Source: an uncultured Clostridia bacterium (lineage in GTDB: Bacteria; Bacillota; Clostridia; Oscillospirales; CAG-272). From it: DNA of 16,388 nt. Within the stretch, counting starts at the first letter, position 1. Each line of letters starts with the position of its first letter. Where the stretch lies: positions 1 to 16,388 of the forward strand of contig CALGCW010000037.1 in assembly GCA_937884385.1 (NCBI GenBank). The letters are read 5' to 3'. The notes beneath the pieces are model-generated. The model saw nothing but the letters and a program-made list of their open reading frames with translations, was not told the DNA's origin and did no database searches. The position numbers and the translations under genes are program-made. Below are positions 1 to 7,421 of the stretch, one piece after another.

Positions 1-3
1 ACC

Positions 4-47
4 AAATAAAGCCTTGAAAACATTGAGTTTTCAAGGCTTTATTTTTT
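4..47. terminator. Perfect 18-bp hairpin, probable bidirectional intrinsic terminator
   Basis: Bases 4-21 are exactly reverse-complementary to 27-44, with a 5-base loop (22-26). Read on the plus strand, the GC-bearing core is followed by TTTATTTTTT. Read on the minus strand it is followed by TTTATTTGG. It can therefore stop transcription in both directions, better on plus. On the minus side it is the first terminator-like structure met after the hydrolase and the broken ATPase gene. On the plus side it could close a gene lying left of the window. Pairing is seen directly; terminator function is inferred. Confidence 0.75.
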
Positions 48-50
48 GCT

Positions 51-108
51 TGTTACGCAGTTTTTAAGAGGGGTGTTACGCAATTGGCTACGCAGATTCT
101 GTAACGCC
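51..108. repeat. Cluster of short TACGCA-type repeats
   Basis: The nonamer TGTTACGCA occurs at 51-59 and again at 74-82. A variant, GCTACGCAG, lies at 87-95, and a looser relative, TGTAACGCC, at 100-108. Four related words within 58 bases, in the only gene-free stretch of the window, look like recombinase or transposase subterminal binding sites or an operator array. No recombinase gene is in view, so the role is inference. The remainder of 1-167 holds only the hairpin at 4-44 and AT-rich DNA with no gene that I can support. Confidence 0.45.
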
Positions 109-167
109 CTGCTTTTTGTTAGAACATTATATACATTTCAACACTTAAAATAATTAGTCATATGTAA

Positions 168-809
168 TTATTCAAAGTGTAAAACATCATTGAAGATTAA
201 AGTAACAACAAACGGGGCATGGGCAACGCCCGATATTTGTGTAACATATCTATTATCTGACTTTGCGGATATAGATATATTATGTGCATCACAAAGCATT
301 TTTACAAAAAACAAACCTATTCCAGAACCAGCAGAAATTCTTTGCGCATTCTTACCACGGTATCCTTTATCAAAGATTTTTTGTGCTTCTTCTTCGGAAC
401 AATAAGGACCATATGAATTAACCGTAACCTTTAACTTATAATCAATAGTGTATCCAAATACGATTTTAACCTCATTTTTACTACCATAAGTATATGTATA
501 TTTGACTGCATTTTCAATAATTGAAAATGGTATCATTTCGAACAATGGATACACTCCCATCTCATCATAGGAGTTGCCTTCAATCACAATTGGAACATTT
601 CGATTTTGATAGTTTTTTAATATTTTCCCCATCTTATCAAAAACTTTGTATATAACACAGGTTGTTTGAGGACCATGAGTTAGTGCTTGTGGGTTCTTTT
701 CATAGTCATATAGAGAAAATCTGCTTGAAATAATAGAACTGCTCGCAAAAATCGTACGTATACTGTTTTGAAGATCAATATAATCTGAATTTGTTAAACT
801 AATAAAATA
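168..809 (-). pseudogene. 5'-truncated histidine-kinase-type ATPase (HATPase_c) fragment
   Basis: The open frame starts at 809, directly after the hydrolase stop codon (810-812) and in the same frame. It runs 59 codons before its first ATG (630-632), with no ATG, GTG or TTG earlier. That ATG has no Shine-Dalgarno sequence in front. The 59 codons still look coding and would supply a DHp-like helical segment (DLQNSIRTIF...), but no phospho-acceptor His is evident there. After the ATG come the ATPase boxes: N-box IIENAVKYT, a G1/F region with IFDKGYRG, and the G2 box GSGIGL. A sensor and the start of the gene are missing. The region is AT-rich compared with the operon, suggesting a different origin. 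I read it as a decayed or recombined kinase gene. A short ATPase-only protein from the internal ATG (154 residues) remains possible but unlikely. Confidence 0.65.
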
Positions 810-1775
810 TTATTCGTATTTACTCCAAAACGATCTTGTCACCGCTTCGTACTTTTCTTTCTCAATAAAGTAGCTCTCCCCGTGGATAGCGCCGGGAACG
901 ATCAATAGCTCTTTAGGAGCGTTGCAAGCTTTATAATTTTCATATGTCATTCTCACAGGCACAAATTTATCATCCGTGCCGTGAATAAACAGGATCGGAA
1001 TCTGCGTTTTCTGCATTGCCGTGATCGTAGTGATGTTCTTAGAATTCGTATTGATCTTCTTTTGGCAAATGCGGTCGATCATAAGTCCGCGCAGACCGTA
1101 GGAAAGCTTCATATTATCCTTGACCACATGACGCCATATATCATATGCAGAGGTGAATCCGCAATCGGCAATGACACCTTTGACGTTTTCGGGAAGATCA
1201 AGCCCAGCCGTCATCAATACTGTGGATGCGCCCATAGAAACACCCGCAAGATAGATAGGGTGCTGTTGTTCTGTGCGTTCATTGACAAAGTTGATCCAAT
1301 CAAGGCAATCGTAACGCTCCATATAACCGAAGGTCATATAGTCGCCTTCGCTGTTATTCTGCGCTCTTTGCTCGGCAAACAGAATGCTGCACCCCTCGTT
1401 ATGCCAAAAGTCAGCGATCATGCCGAAGTCCATATACCACGCTGAACGCCATCCGTGCATTGCTACGATCACGCGCTTTGCGTTCTCACAGGGATACCAA
1501 TGACCGACAAGGCGGAGTCCGTCGCGGCTTCTGATTTCAACTTCCTCGATATCCTTCTCAAGAAGTGCTTTTCCAGTTTGATTGATACACTCTTGAAAAG
1601 CCTTTACGCGATCGCCCTGCGTGATTTTCGGTCTCTGCTTTTCAAGCGATTTTGGCATATCGCGCTCAATTGCGAATTTTACCAACCCCTTGGTAATCAA
1701 ATGTGAAACAGCCACGCCTGCAGCTACACCTGCGACAGCAATACCCGTTCCAATCAATACACCCTTTTTGCTCAA
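810..1775 (-). CDS. Membrane-anchored alpha/beta hydrolase (S9/S33-like serine hydrolase)
   Basis: The 321-residue protein has a Gly/Ala/Val-rich hydrophobic N-terminal segment (about residues 5-27) that should act as a membrane anchor or uncleaved signal. An alpha/beta-hydrolase fold follows. Visible family marks are the oxyanion HGW at 107-109, the nucleophile elbow GVSMG with Ser180, HGTDDKFVP with Asp269 as acid, and GAIHGES with His298. It resembles the YqkD-type hydrolases of Firmicutes. The substrate cannot be read; an acyl ester or lipid is plausible from the operon. The start is TTG at 1775-1773, chosen because an in-frame stop lies three codons upstream, a good ribosome site precedes it, and the next ATG (residue 40) would delete the anchor. 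It begins 21 nt after the activase stop and is the last intact gene of the operon. The catalytic set appears complete. Confidence 0.85.
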   Translation of the reverse strand: MSKKGVLIGTGIAVAGVAAGVAVSHLITKGLVKFAIERDMPKSLEKQRPKITQGDRVKAFQECINQTGKALLEKDIEEVEIRSRDGLRLVGHWYPCENAKRVIVAMHGWRSAWYMDFGMIADFWHNEGCSILFAEQRAQNNSEGDYMTFGYMERYDCLDWINFVNERTEQQHPIYLAGVSMGASTVLMTAGLDLPENVKGVIADCGFTSAYDIWRHVVKDNMKLSYGLRGLMIDRICQKKINTNSKNITTITAMQKTQIPILFIHGTDDKFVPVRMTYENYKACNAPKELLIVPGAIHGESYFIEKEKYEAVTRSFWSKYE

Positions 1776-1786
1776 TTTCTTTTATA

Positions 1787-1793
1787 CTCCTTT
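1787..1793 (-). promoter_or_regulatory. Ribosome binding site supporting the hydrolase TTG start
   Basis: On the minus strand AAAGGAG lies 11 nt upstream of the TTG at 1775-1773. No ATG or GTG is available between this site and residue 40 of the hydrolase. The site therefore fixes the unusual start codon. Confidence 0.7.
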
Positions 1794-1796
1794 TCT

Positions 1797-4700
1797 TTAC
1801 ATCCGCTCCTTTGCGGCGGACAGCATCAATTTAATTCTGTTTAATTGATTTACCTCACTTGCTCCGGGATCGTAGTCCACGGCAACGATATTTGCCTGCG
1901 AATAGGTCTCACGGAGCTTTTTGATCACGCCCTTGCCGACCACGTGATTGGGCAGACATGCAAAGGGCTGAATACATACGATATTCGGCGTTCCGTGTGT
2001 GATCAGCTCTACCATCTCACCCGTGAGGAACCATCCCTCGCCGTACTGATTTCCAAGCGACAGAATGGGCTTTGTCATTTCTGCAATTTCTTCGATCGGC
2101 GCGGGAACGTCAAATCGCTTGCTCTTTTTCAATGCGTCAATAGCAGGCTTTCTCAGGTCTGCAATGATACGAAGAACAAAATTGGATGCAACTACGTTTT
2201 TTCTTGATCTTCCGTAGTATTTCCGTTTATATCGGGCATTGAACATACTGTAATTAACAAAATCGATAAAATCGGGAACGACAACCTCTGCGCCCTCTCT
2301 TTCAAGAAGCTCTACAAGGTGATTATTGGCAAGCGGCATATATTTTACAAGTATCTCACCAACAATACCGACACGCGGCTTTTTCATACTCTCGTTGATA
2401 GGAAGCACATCAAAGCTCTGCACGATCGTGTTGCACATTTTTCGGTAGCTTGTCTTGTCGTTCTTATCGGTCAAGGACGAAATACAGCTCTTGATGAGCT
2501 TATCTCTCAGCTCGTTTGCAGAACCTTCGGTCACCTCATAAGGTCTGACGCGGTAAAGACAACGCATAATAAGGTCGCCGTAAAGGAGCGCATATACGGC
2601 ATCCTTCACCATATTGAAATTGATCTGAAAGCCCTCGTTCTTCTCAATTCCGCTCATACTCAGCGAGATCACGGGAATATGCGAATATCCTGCTTTGTCA
2701 AGAGCTCGGCGGATAAGTCCCACGTAATTGGAGGCACGGCAACAGCCACCCGTTTGCGTCATAAATATGGCGAGCTTGTCAGTATCGTACCTTCCCGATG
2801 TAACTGCCTCCATAAACTGACCGACAACGGTGATCGACGGAAAACAAGCGTCATTATTTACATATTTCAGCCCTGTATCTATTGCCTTGCGGTTATCGTT
2901 TTTCAGTATTTCAAGATTATATCCGTACTTGTGAAATACGGGCTCGATAATATCAAAGTGTATCGGTAGCATTTGAGGCGCGAGAATGGTATAGTTCTCG
3001 TCCTTCATCTTTTGCGTATATTCGGTACGGTGATATACGGTCGGATTAGGCTCTGCTTTGATATTCTGCTTACGGCGCATCCGCATAGCCGATATCAAGC
3101 TGCGAATACGGATACGTACAGCGCCGAGATTGTTCACCTCGTCGATCTTCAGAACCGTATAGAGCTTATTGCTTCCTTCAAGTATCTCATTTACCTGATC
3201 GGTAGTCACCGCATCCAGACCGCAACCGAAGGAATTGAGCTGTATCAGCTCCATATCATCACGCTTTCGCACAAATTCTGCGGCGGCATAAAGCCTTGAA
3301 TGGTACACCCATTGGTCAAGCACACGCAAAGGTCTTTCGGGAGAAATATCTACGGGCAAACTATCCTCCGTAAATACGGTAAAACCGTAGGAGGCGATCA
3401 GCTCGGGAATGCCGTGGTTGATCTCGGGATCGATATGGTATGGACGGCCTGCAAGGACGATGCCGTTGCCACCGTCCATTTGCATATCGGAAAGCAGTTT
3501 TTTTCCTTCCGCACGAATATCAAATCTTGCTCTCTGTTGCTCCTGCCAAGCGGCAAGCACAGCGGCTCTGACCTCTTTTTCGGGAATATTCCATTCTTCT
3601 CGGCAAATGGTAACCAATCGGTCAGCGGCGATCTTTTCCGAGGTGAATGCCATAAACGGACGGACAAGACGAACGTCACCGCTCGTGATGGCTTCCACGT
3701 TATTCTTTAGATTTTCAGCATAGGACACGACGATGGGACAGTTATATTGGTTCTGCGCAGTGGTGATCTCCTTATGCTCGTAGTAGATGCACGGGTGGAA
3801 TATGGTTTTGATTCCTTGCGCGATCAGCCATTCCACGTGACCGTGGGACAGCTTTGCCGGATAACACTCCGATTCGGATGGAATCGACTCCATACCAAGC
3901 TCGTATATTTTTCTGCTTGACCACGGTGAGAGCACGACACGGAAGCCAAGCTCACGGAAGAAGGTCGCCCAGAAGGGATAGTTTTCGTACATATTCAGCA
4001 CTCTCGGAATGCCGATCACACCACGAGGCGCATCCTTTTCGTCAAGCGGCTCGTAATCGAATATACGCTTCCGCTTGTATTCCATCATATTCGGTGCTTT
4101 TCTTCTGCCGCCGACATTGCCGATTCCTTTCTCGCAACGGTTGCCGGTGATATGGCTCTGTCCGTTTGAGAAGCGATTGACGGTAAGCATACAGTTGTTG
4201 GAGCATCCGCCGCAACGTCTGCTTGTTGCCGTATAGGTCAGCTCGGTGATTTCATCAAGAGGAAGCATCTCGGTGGGCTTGCCGTGGTAATTTTGCTTTG
4301 CAATCAAAGCAGCACCAAAGGCTCCCATCAGTCCCGCAATGTCGGGACAAGTGGCTTCTACACCTGCGATCTTTTCAAAAGCGCGAAGAACGGCTTCATT
4401 ATGGAATGTGCCGCCTTGTACAACAATATGCTTTCCGAGATCCTTGGCATCGGCGAGCTTGATGACCTTATACAGCGCGTTCTTGATTACGGAGTACGCA
4501 AGTCCCGCCGAAATATCCGAAACGGATGCGCCCTCCTTCTGCGCTTGCTTGACGTTGGAATTCATAAAGACGGTACATCTTGTTCCAAGGTCAACGGGCG
4601 CTTTGGCAAAAAGCGCTTCTTTTGCAAAATCCTCGGCGGTAAAGCCAAGAGAGTTTGCAAAGTTTTCAATAAACGAACCACATCCCGAGGAGCAAGCCTC

Positions 4701-6035
4701 GTTAAGCAATATAGTATCCACCGCTCCGTTTTTGAGCTTGATGCACTTCATATCCTGACCGCCGATATCGAGAACGCAATCCACGTCACGGTCAAAGAAG
4801 GATGCCGCTGTAGTGTGCGCAATGGTCTCGACCTCACCCTCGTCAAGCGAAAAGGCGGATTTGAGAAGTGCCTCGCCATATCCCGTGGAGCAGGAACGGA
4901 CGATTTGAACACCGTCGTGCATCTTCTCCTTCAGCTTGCCGATAGCTTCCTTGGCGGTCTTGATAGGATCGCCTCTATTATTGGCATAGAAGGAGAACAG
5001 CAATTCACCCCGTCCACCGATCAAGACCATTTTTGTCGTGGTCGAGCCTGCGTCAATACCGAGAAAGGCATTGCCGTTGTATGTAGAAAGGTCGCCCTTG
5101 GGCAGTACTGCCGTCTTATGACGAGTCTTGAATGCCTCGTATTCCTCGTTTGTCGCAAACAAGGGCTCAAGGCGAGGCATTTCATAGGTGATTTTGACTC
5201 CTTCGGATAGTCTTTCCATGAGCTCACTTGCCGGAGTGGTAGGCTCGTTTTCTGCTTCAAGTGCCGCTCCCATTGCCGCAAACAGATGCGAGTTTTCGGG
5301 ATCGACCGTAGTTTCATCCGTCAGCTTCAAGGTACGGACAAACGCCTTTTTCAGCTCGGGCATAAAGTGAAGCGGGCCACCAAGGAAGGCAACGCATCCG
5401 CGAATGGGCTTTCCGCAGGCAAGTCCCGAGATCGTCTGATTGACCACCGCCTGAAAGATTGAGGCTGCAAGGTCTGCCATTGTCGCGCCCTCGTTGATGA
5501 GAGGCTGAATATCGGTCTTGGCAAATACACCGCAACGTGCGGCAATCGGATATATTTCTTTGTAGTTTTCGGCTGCCTTGTTGAGTCCTTCTGCATCGGT
5601 CTGCAAGAGTGCCGCCATCTGATCGATGAACGAGCCCGTACCGCCTGCGCAAACGCCGTTCATGCGCTCTTCAAGACCACCCGTAAAATAGATGATCTTC
5701 GCATCCTCGCCGCCAAGCTCAATGGCAACATCAGTCTGCGGCGCAACCTTTTTGAGTGCCGTTGCGACTGCTACTACCTCTTGAACAAATTCAATGCCAA
5801 GGGCTTTACCGAGATTGATCGAGCCCGAGCCCGTTATTTTCACTTTCAAGGCACAGTCACCAAGCGTTTCCGTTGCTTCGCGTAAAAGCGCGGCAAGCGT
5901 TTCCTGCGTTTTCGCCATATGGCGTCTGTATTGTCCGTATATGATATTGTCTTTTTCATCCAGCACCACGAGCTTTACCGTTGTGGAGCCGATGTCGATA
6001 CCTGCTCTGTATTCCTTCAAAATTGTTTCTCCCAT
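1797..6035 (-). CDS. Giant acyl-CoA dehydratase activase-related protein with two BadF/HgdC-type ATPase modules and HgdAB-like C-terminal half
   Basis: This 1412-residue protein belongs to the 2-hydroxyacyl-CoA dehydratase activase-related family found widely in anaerobes. ASKHA-type ATPase module 1 spans about residues 8-262 (GIDIGSTTVK; Cys129 in GVCAGGTGS; Cys168 in ARCGVF). Module 2 spans about 322-580 (GIDAGSTTTK; Cys448 in EACSSGCGS; Cys487 in TRCTVF). In HgdC the equivalent two cysteines per monomer hold a [4Fe-4S] cluster between subunits, so the two modules could share one cluster internally. A Cys cluster follows (Cys608, 611, 615, 634). A DUF2229/COG3580-3581-like half then carries Cys724, 749, 766, 938, 1064, 1098, 1099 and 1360, likely further Fe-S ligands. 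Family chemistry is ATP-driven delivery of very low-potential electrons; the substrate of this fused form is unknown. It starts 16 nt after cdsA without a recognisable Shine-Dalgarno sequence, and it ends 21 nt before the hydrolase. Confidence 0.9.
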   Translation of the reverse strand: MGETILKEYRAGIDIGSTTVKLVVLDEKDNIIYGQYRRHMAKTQETLAALLREATETLGDCALKVKITGSGSINLGKALGIEFVQEVVAVATALKKVAPQTDVAIELGGEDAKIIYFTGGLEERMNGVCAGGTGSFIDQMAALLQTDAEGLNKAAENYKEIYPIAARCGVFAKTDIQPLINEGATMADLAASIFQAVVNQTISGLACGKPIRGCVAFLGGPLHFMPELKKAFVRTLKLTDETTVDPENSHLFAAMGAALEAENEPTTPASELMERLSEGVKITYEMPRLEPLFATNEEYEAFKTRHKTAVLPKGDLSTYNGNAFLGIDAGSTTTKMVLIGGRGELLFSFYANNRGDPIKTAKEAIGKLKEKMHDGVQIVRSCSTGYGEALLKSAFSLDEGEVETIAHTTAASFFDRDVDCVLDIGGQDMKCIKLKNGAVDTILLNEACSSGCGSFIENFANSLGFTAEDFAKEALFAKAPVDLGTRCTVFMNSNVKQAQKEGASVSDISAGLAYSVIKNALYKVIKLADAKDLGKHIVVQGGTFHNEAVLRAFEKIAGVEATCPDIAGLMGAFGAALIAKQNYHGKPTEMLPLDEITELTYTATSRRCGGCSNNCMLTVNRFSNGQSHITGNRCEKGIGNVGGRRKAPNMMEYKRKRIFDYEPLDEKDAPRGVIGIPRVLNMYENYPFWATFFRELGFRVVLSPWSSRKIYELGMESIPSESECYPAKLSHGHVEWLIAQGIKTIFHPCIYYEHKEITTAQNQYNCPIVVSYAENLKNNVEAITSGDVRLVRPFMAFTSEKIAADRLVTICREEWNIPEKEVRAAVLAAWQEQQRARFDIRAEGKKLLSDMQMDGGNGIVLAGRPYHIDPEINHGIPELIASYGFTVFTEDSLPVDISPERPLRVLDQWVYHSRLYAAAEFVRKRDDMELIQLNSFGCGLDAVTTDQVNEILEGSNKLYTVLKIDEVNNLGAVRIRIRSLISAMRMRRKQNIKAEPNPTVYHRTEYTQKMKDENYTILAPQMLPIHFDIIEPVFHKYGYNLEILKNDNRKAIDTGLKYVNNDACFPSITVVGQFMEAVTSGRYDTDKLAIFMTQTGGCCRASNYVGLIRRALDKAGYSHIPVISLSMSGIEKNEGFQINFNMVKDAVYALLYGDLIMRCLYRVRPYEVTEGSANELRDKLIKSCISSLTDKNDKTSYRKMCNTIVQSFDVLPINESMKKPRVGIVGEILVKYMPLANNHLVELLEREGAEVVVPDFIDFVNYSMFNARYKRKYYGRSRKNVVASNFVLRIIADLRKPAIDALKKSKRFDVPAPIEEIAEMTKPILSLGNQYGEGWFLTGEMVELITHGTPNIVCIQPFACLPNHVVGKGVIKKLRETYSQANIVAVDYDPGASEVNQLNRIKLMLSAAKERM

Positions 6036-6037
6036 AA

Positions 6038-6053
6038 GTTATCTTGTTATCTT
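6038..6053 (-). repeat. Tandem 8-bp direct repeat in the activase leader
   Basis: On the minus strand AAGATAAC occurs twice in direct succession. It occupies almost the whole 16-nt gap between cdsA and the activase and overlaps the cdsA stop codon (6052-6054). It stands where a Shine-Dalgarno sequence would be expected, and none is present. The repeat is certain. Any role in reduced, coupled or regulated translation is inference. Confidence 0.5.
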
Positions 6054-6861
6054 AGTATATAAATCCGCCTCCGAGGGCGCAAAAGACCAATGTAAACGCG
6101 ACCGCAAACATATGACTGTCAAAGCGATCAAGTATTCCTCCGTGACCGGGCAAAAGGTTGCCGAAATCCTTCACTCCCGCTATGCGCTTGACCACCGACA
6201 TAGATAGATCGCCAAACTGTCCGATGATTGATACAAGTACCGCCCATATCATAAGCGTTATGATGTCAAAGTGTAGCCCCGCGTATTTTTGCAATAGGAT
6301 CGCCGCGATAAAAGCTATAATTACGGTACACGCAAGACCGCCTATTGCGCCCTCAACAGTTTTCTTGGGGCTGATCTTTGGGCATAGCTTGTGCGAACCG
6401 AATGCCTTGCCAAACAAAAGTGCAGCAACGTCCGTCACAAAGCAAGCCGTTACTGCGAAGGTCAAATAATAAAATCCGTTGTCCAGATTTCTAAGCGTCG
6501 GTATTGCTTTGAAAAGCAATATGACCGCAACACATACAACAGTGGCAAGTGCTGTGTTGAATTCCCGTAGTTGCTCCTTCTTTGCCATCATAAAGCAAAA
6601 TAAGATGAGAACAACGGGAAGTATCAGTATCATCACATATTTATAGTGTGGAATCGGCAATATCAGCAGCAACACCGAAATAAACATTGCGACATAGCAT
6701 ATACTCGGCTTGTCTGCCTTGCAGATTCTCATAATTTCAAAAATCGCTAAAACACCTAACGCAAGCGTTCCGATATGTAATACAAGTGGGATATGTGAGA
6801 AGAAAAGCCAAGCGTAGACGAACACCAAGACCACTGCTCCAGTAAGTGTTCGTTTGATCAT
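6052..6861 (-). CDS. cdsA: Phosphatidate cytidylyltransferase (CDP-diacylglycerol synthase)
   Basis: CdsA makes CDP-diacylglycerol from phosphatidic acid and CTP at the cytoplasmic membrane, feeding PgsA next door. The 269-residue protein is almost entirely hydrophobic helices, as the family requires, and of normal length. The C-terminal signature is complete over residues 222-248: S-x-x-K-R, then K231-D232, then H240-G-G, then D245-R-F-D248. The catalytic-region TD at 143-144 is followed by the conserved GKAFGSHKLCPKISPKKTVEG stretch, 151-171. Its ATG overlaps the pgsA stop as ATGA (6858-6861), and AAAGGAG lies 7 nt upstream inside pgsA, so the two genes are translationally coupled. I see nothing degenerate. 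Confidence 0.97.
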   Translation of the reverse strand: MIKRTLTGAVVLVFVYAWLFFSHIPLVLHIGTLALGVLAIFEIMRICKADKPSICYVAMFISVLLLILPIPHYKYVMILILPVVLILFCFMMAKKEQLREFNTALATVVCVAVILLFKAIPTLRNLDNGFYYLTFAVTACFVTDVAALLFGKAFGSHKLCPKISPKKTVEGAIGGLACTVIIAFIAAILLQKYAGLHFDIITLMIWAVLVSIIGQFGDLSMSVVKRIAGVKDFGNLLPGHGGILDRFDSHMFAVAFTLVFCALGGGFIY

Positions 6862-7421
6862 TTCTTGCTCCTTTCATACAGTATCTTGCCTAAAGATATG
6901 AAGTAAAGTACGTGTGCCATTATCATAACCGCTCCGCAAAACAGCAACAGAGCATTCGCAAGAATATCGTTCATCTGTGGGAACAATATCAAAGCCATCA
7001 TCGTTGCGTAAATGATTACGGTGTTTGCCTTGCCATACCATTTTGCGCCGTTTACCTCGTCGTGTTTTTTTGCAATGATAATACCGAGCGTAAATTTCGT
7101 GATCTCACACAAACCAAAAACAACGATAAGTCCCCACATCAAATCATACTTGGATAACAGACACAGTAACAGTGCTGCCTGCGTCAGCTTGTCCGCAAGA
7201 GGATCAAGCGCCTTTCCAAAATCCGAGATCATATTGAAATGCCTTGCGACCCAACCATCCACGATATCTGTCGCTGCCGACAGAGCAATAACACCGATCG
7301 CACCGTAGTAATTTTTCTCCACACTGTAAAGCCATACTATCACGGGAATCAGCGCAAGGCGTACAATGCTAAGTAAATTTGGAATCGTAAGTATTTGATT
7401 TTTCTTAAAAAATCTACGCAT
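6858..7421 (-). CDS. pgsA: CDP-alcohol phosphatidyltransferase, probable CDP-diacylglycerol--glycerol-3-phosphate 3-phosphatidyltransferase
   Basis: The enzyme should join CDP-diacylglycerol and glycerol-3-phosphate to give phosphatidylglycerol-phosphate and CMP. The 187-residue protein has the full family motif: D55-G56, A59-R60, G69, D73 and D77 in exact DGxxARx8Gx3Dx3D spacing. Several membrane helices follow (about 85-115, 125-145 and 150-175). Its length and N-terminal TIPNLLSIVRL pattern suit PgsA rather than PssA or a eukaryotic-type choline enzyme, although substrate choice in this superfamily cannot be proved by eye. The ATG at 7421 has AAAGGA 9 nt upstream. The gene overlaps the GT8 gene by 8 nt at its start and cdsA by 4 nt at its end. 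Confidence 0.93.
   Translation of the reverse strand: MRRFFKKNQILTIPNLLSIVRLALIPVIVWLYSVEKNYYGAIGVIALSAATDIVDGWVARHFNMISDFGKALDPLADKLTQAALLLCLLSKYDLMWGLIVVFGLCEITKFTLGIIIAKKHDEVNGAKWYGKANTVIIYATMMALILFPQMNDILANALLLFCGAVMIMAHVLYFISLGKILYERSKK

Noticed and set aside
51..108. CRISPR array
   Set aside because: The repeated words are only 9 bases, irregularly spaced (23 then about 12) and diverging, with no spacer-sized intervals and no cas genes.
190..405. Plus-strand 71-codon open frame across the ATPase fragment
   Set aside because: It is antisense to the conserved ATPase boxes, and the peptide shows no recognisable features.
810..812. Stop-codon readthrough making a hydrolase-kinase fusion
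   Set aside because: The frames match across TAA, but the hydrolase ends as its family normally does, TAA is the least leaky stop, and no stimulatory structure is evident. A breakpoint explains the layout better.
4284..5210. Long plus-strand open frame (308 codons), and several others opposite the activase gene, such as 2319-2969
   Set aside because: They lie fully antisense to a gene with clear domain motifs, encode no recognisable domain, and are explained by codon bias on the coding strand.
6858..7421. PssA or cardiolipin synthase instead of PgsA
   Set aside because: The CDP-alcohol motif is shared, but the length, the N-terminal pattern and adjacency to cdsA fit PgsA better. It is kept as a residual uncertainty only.
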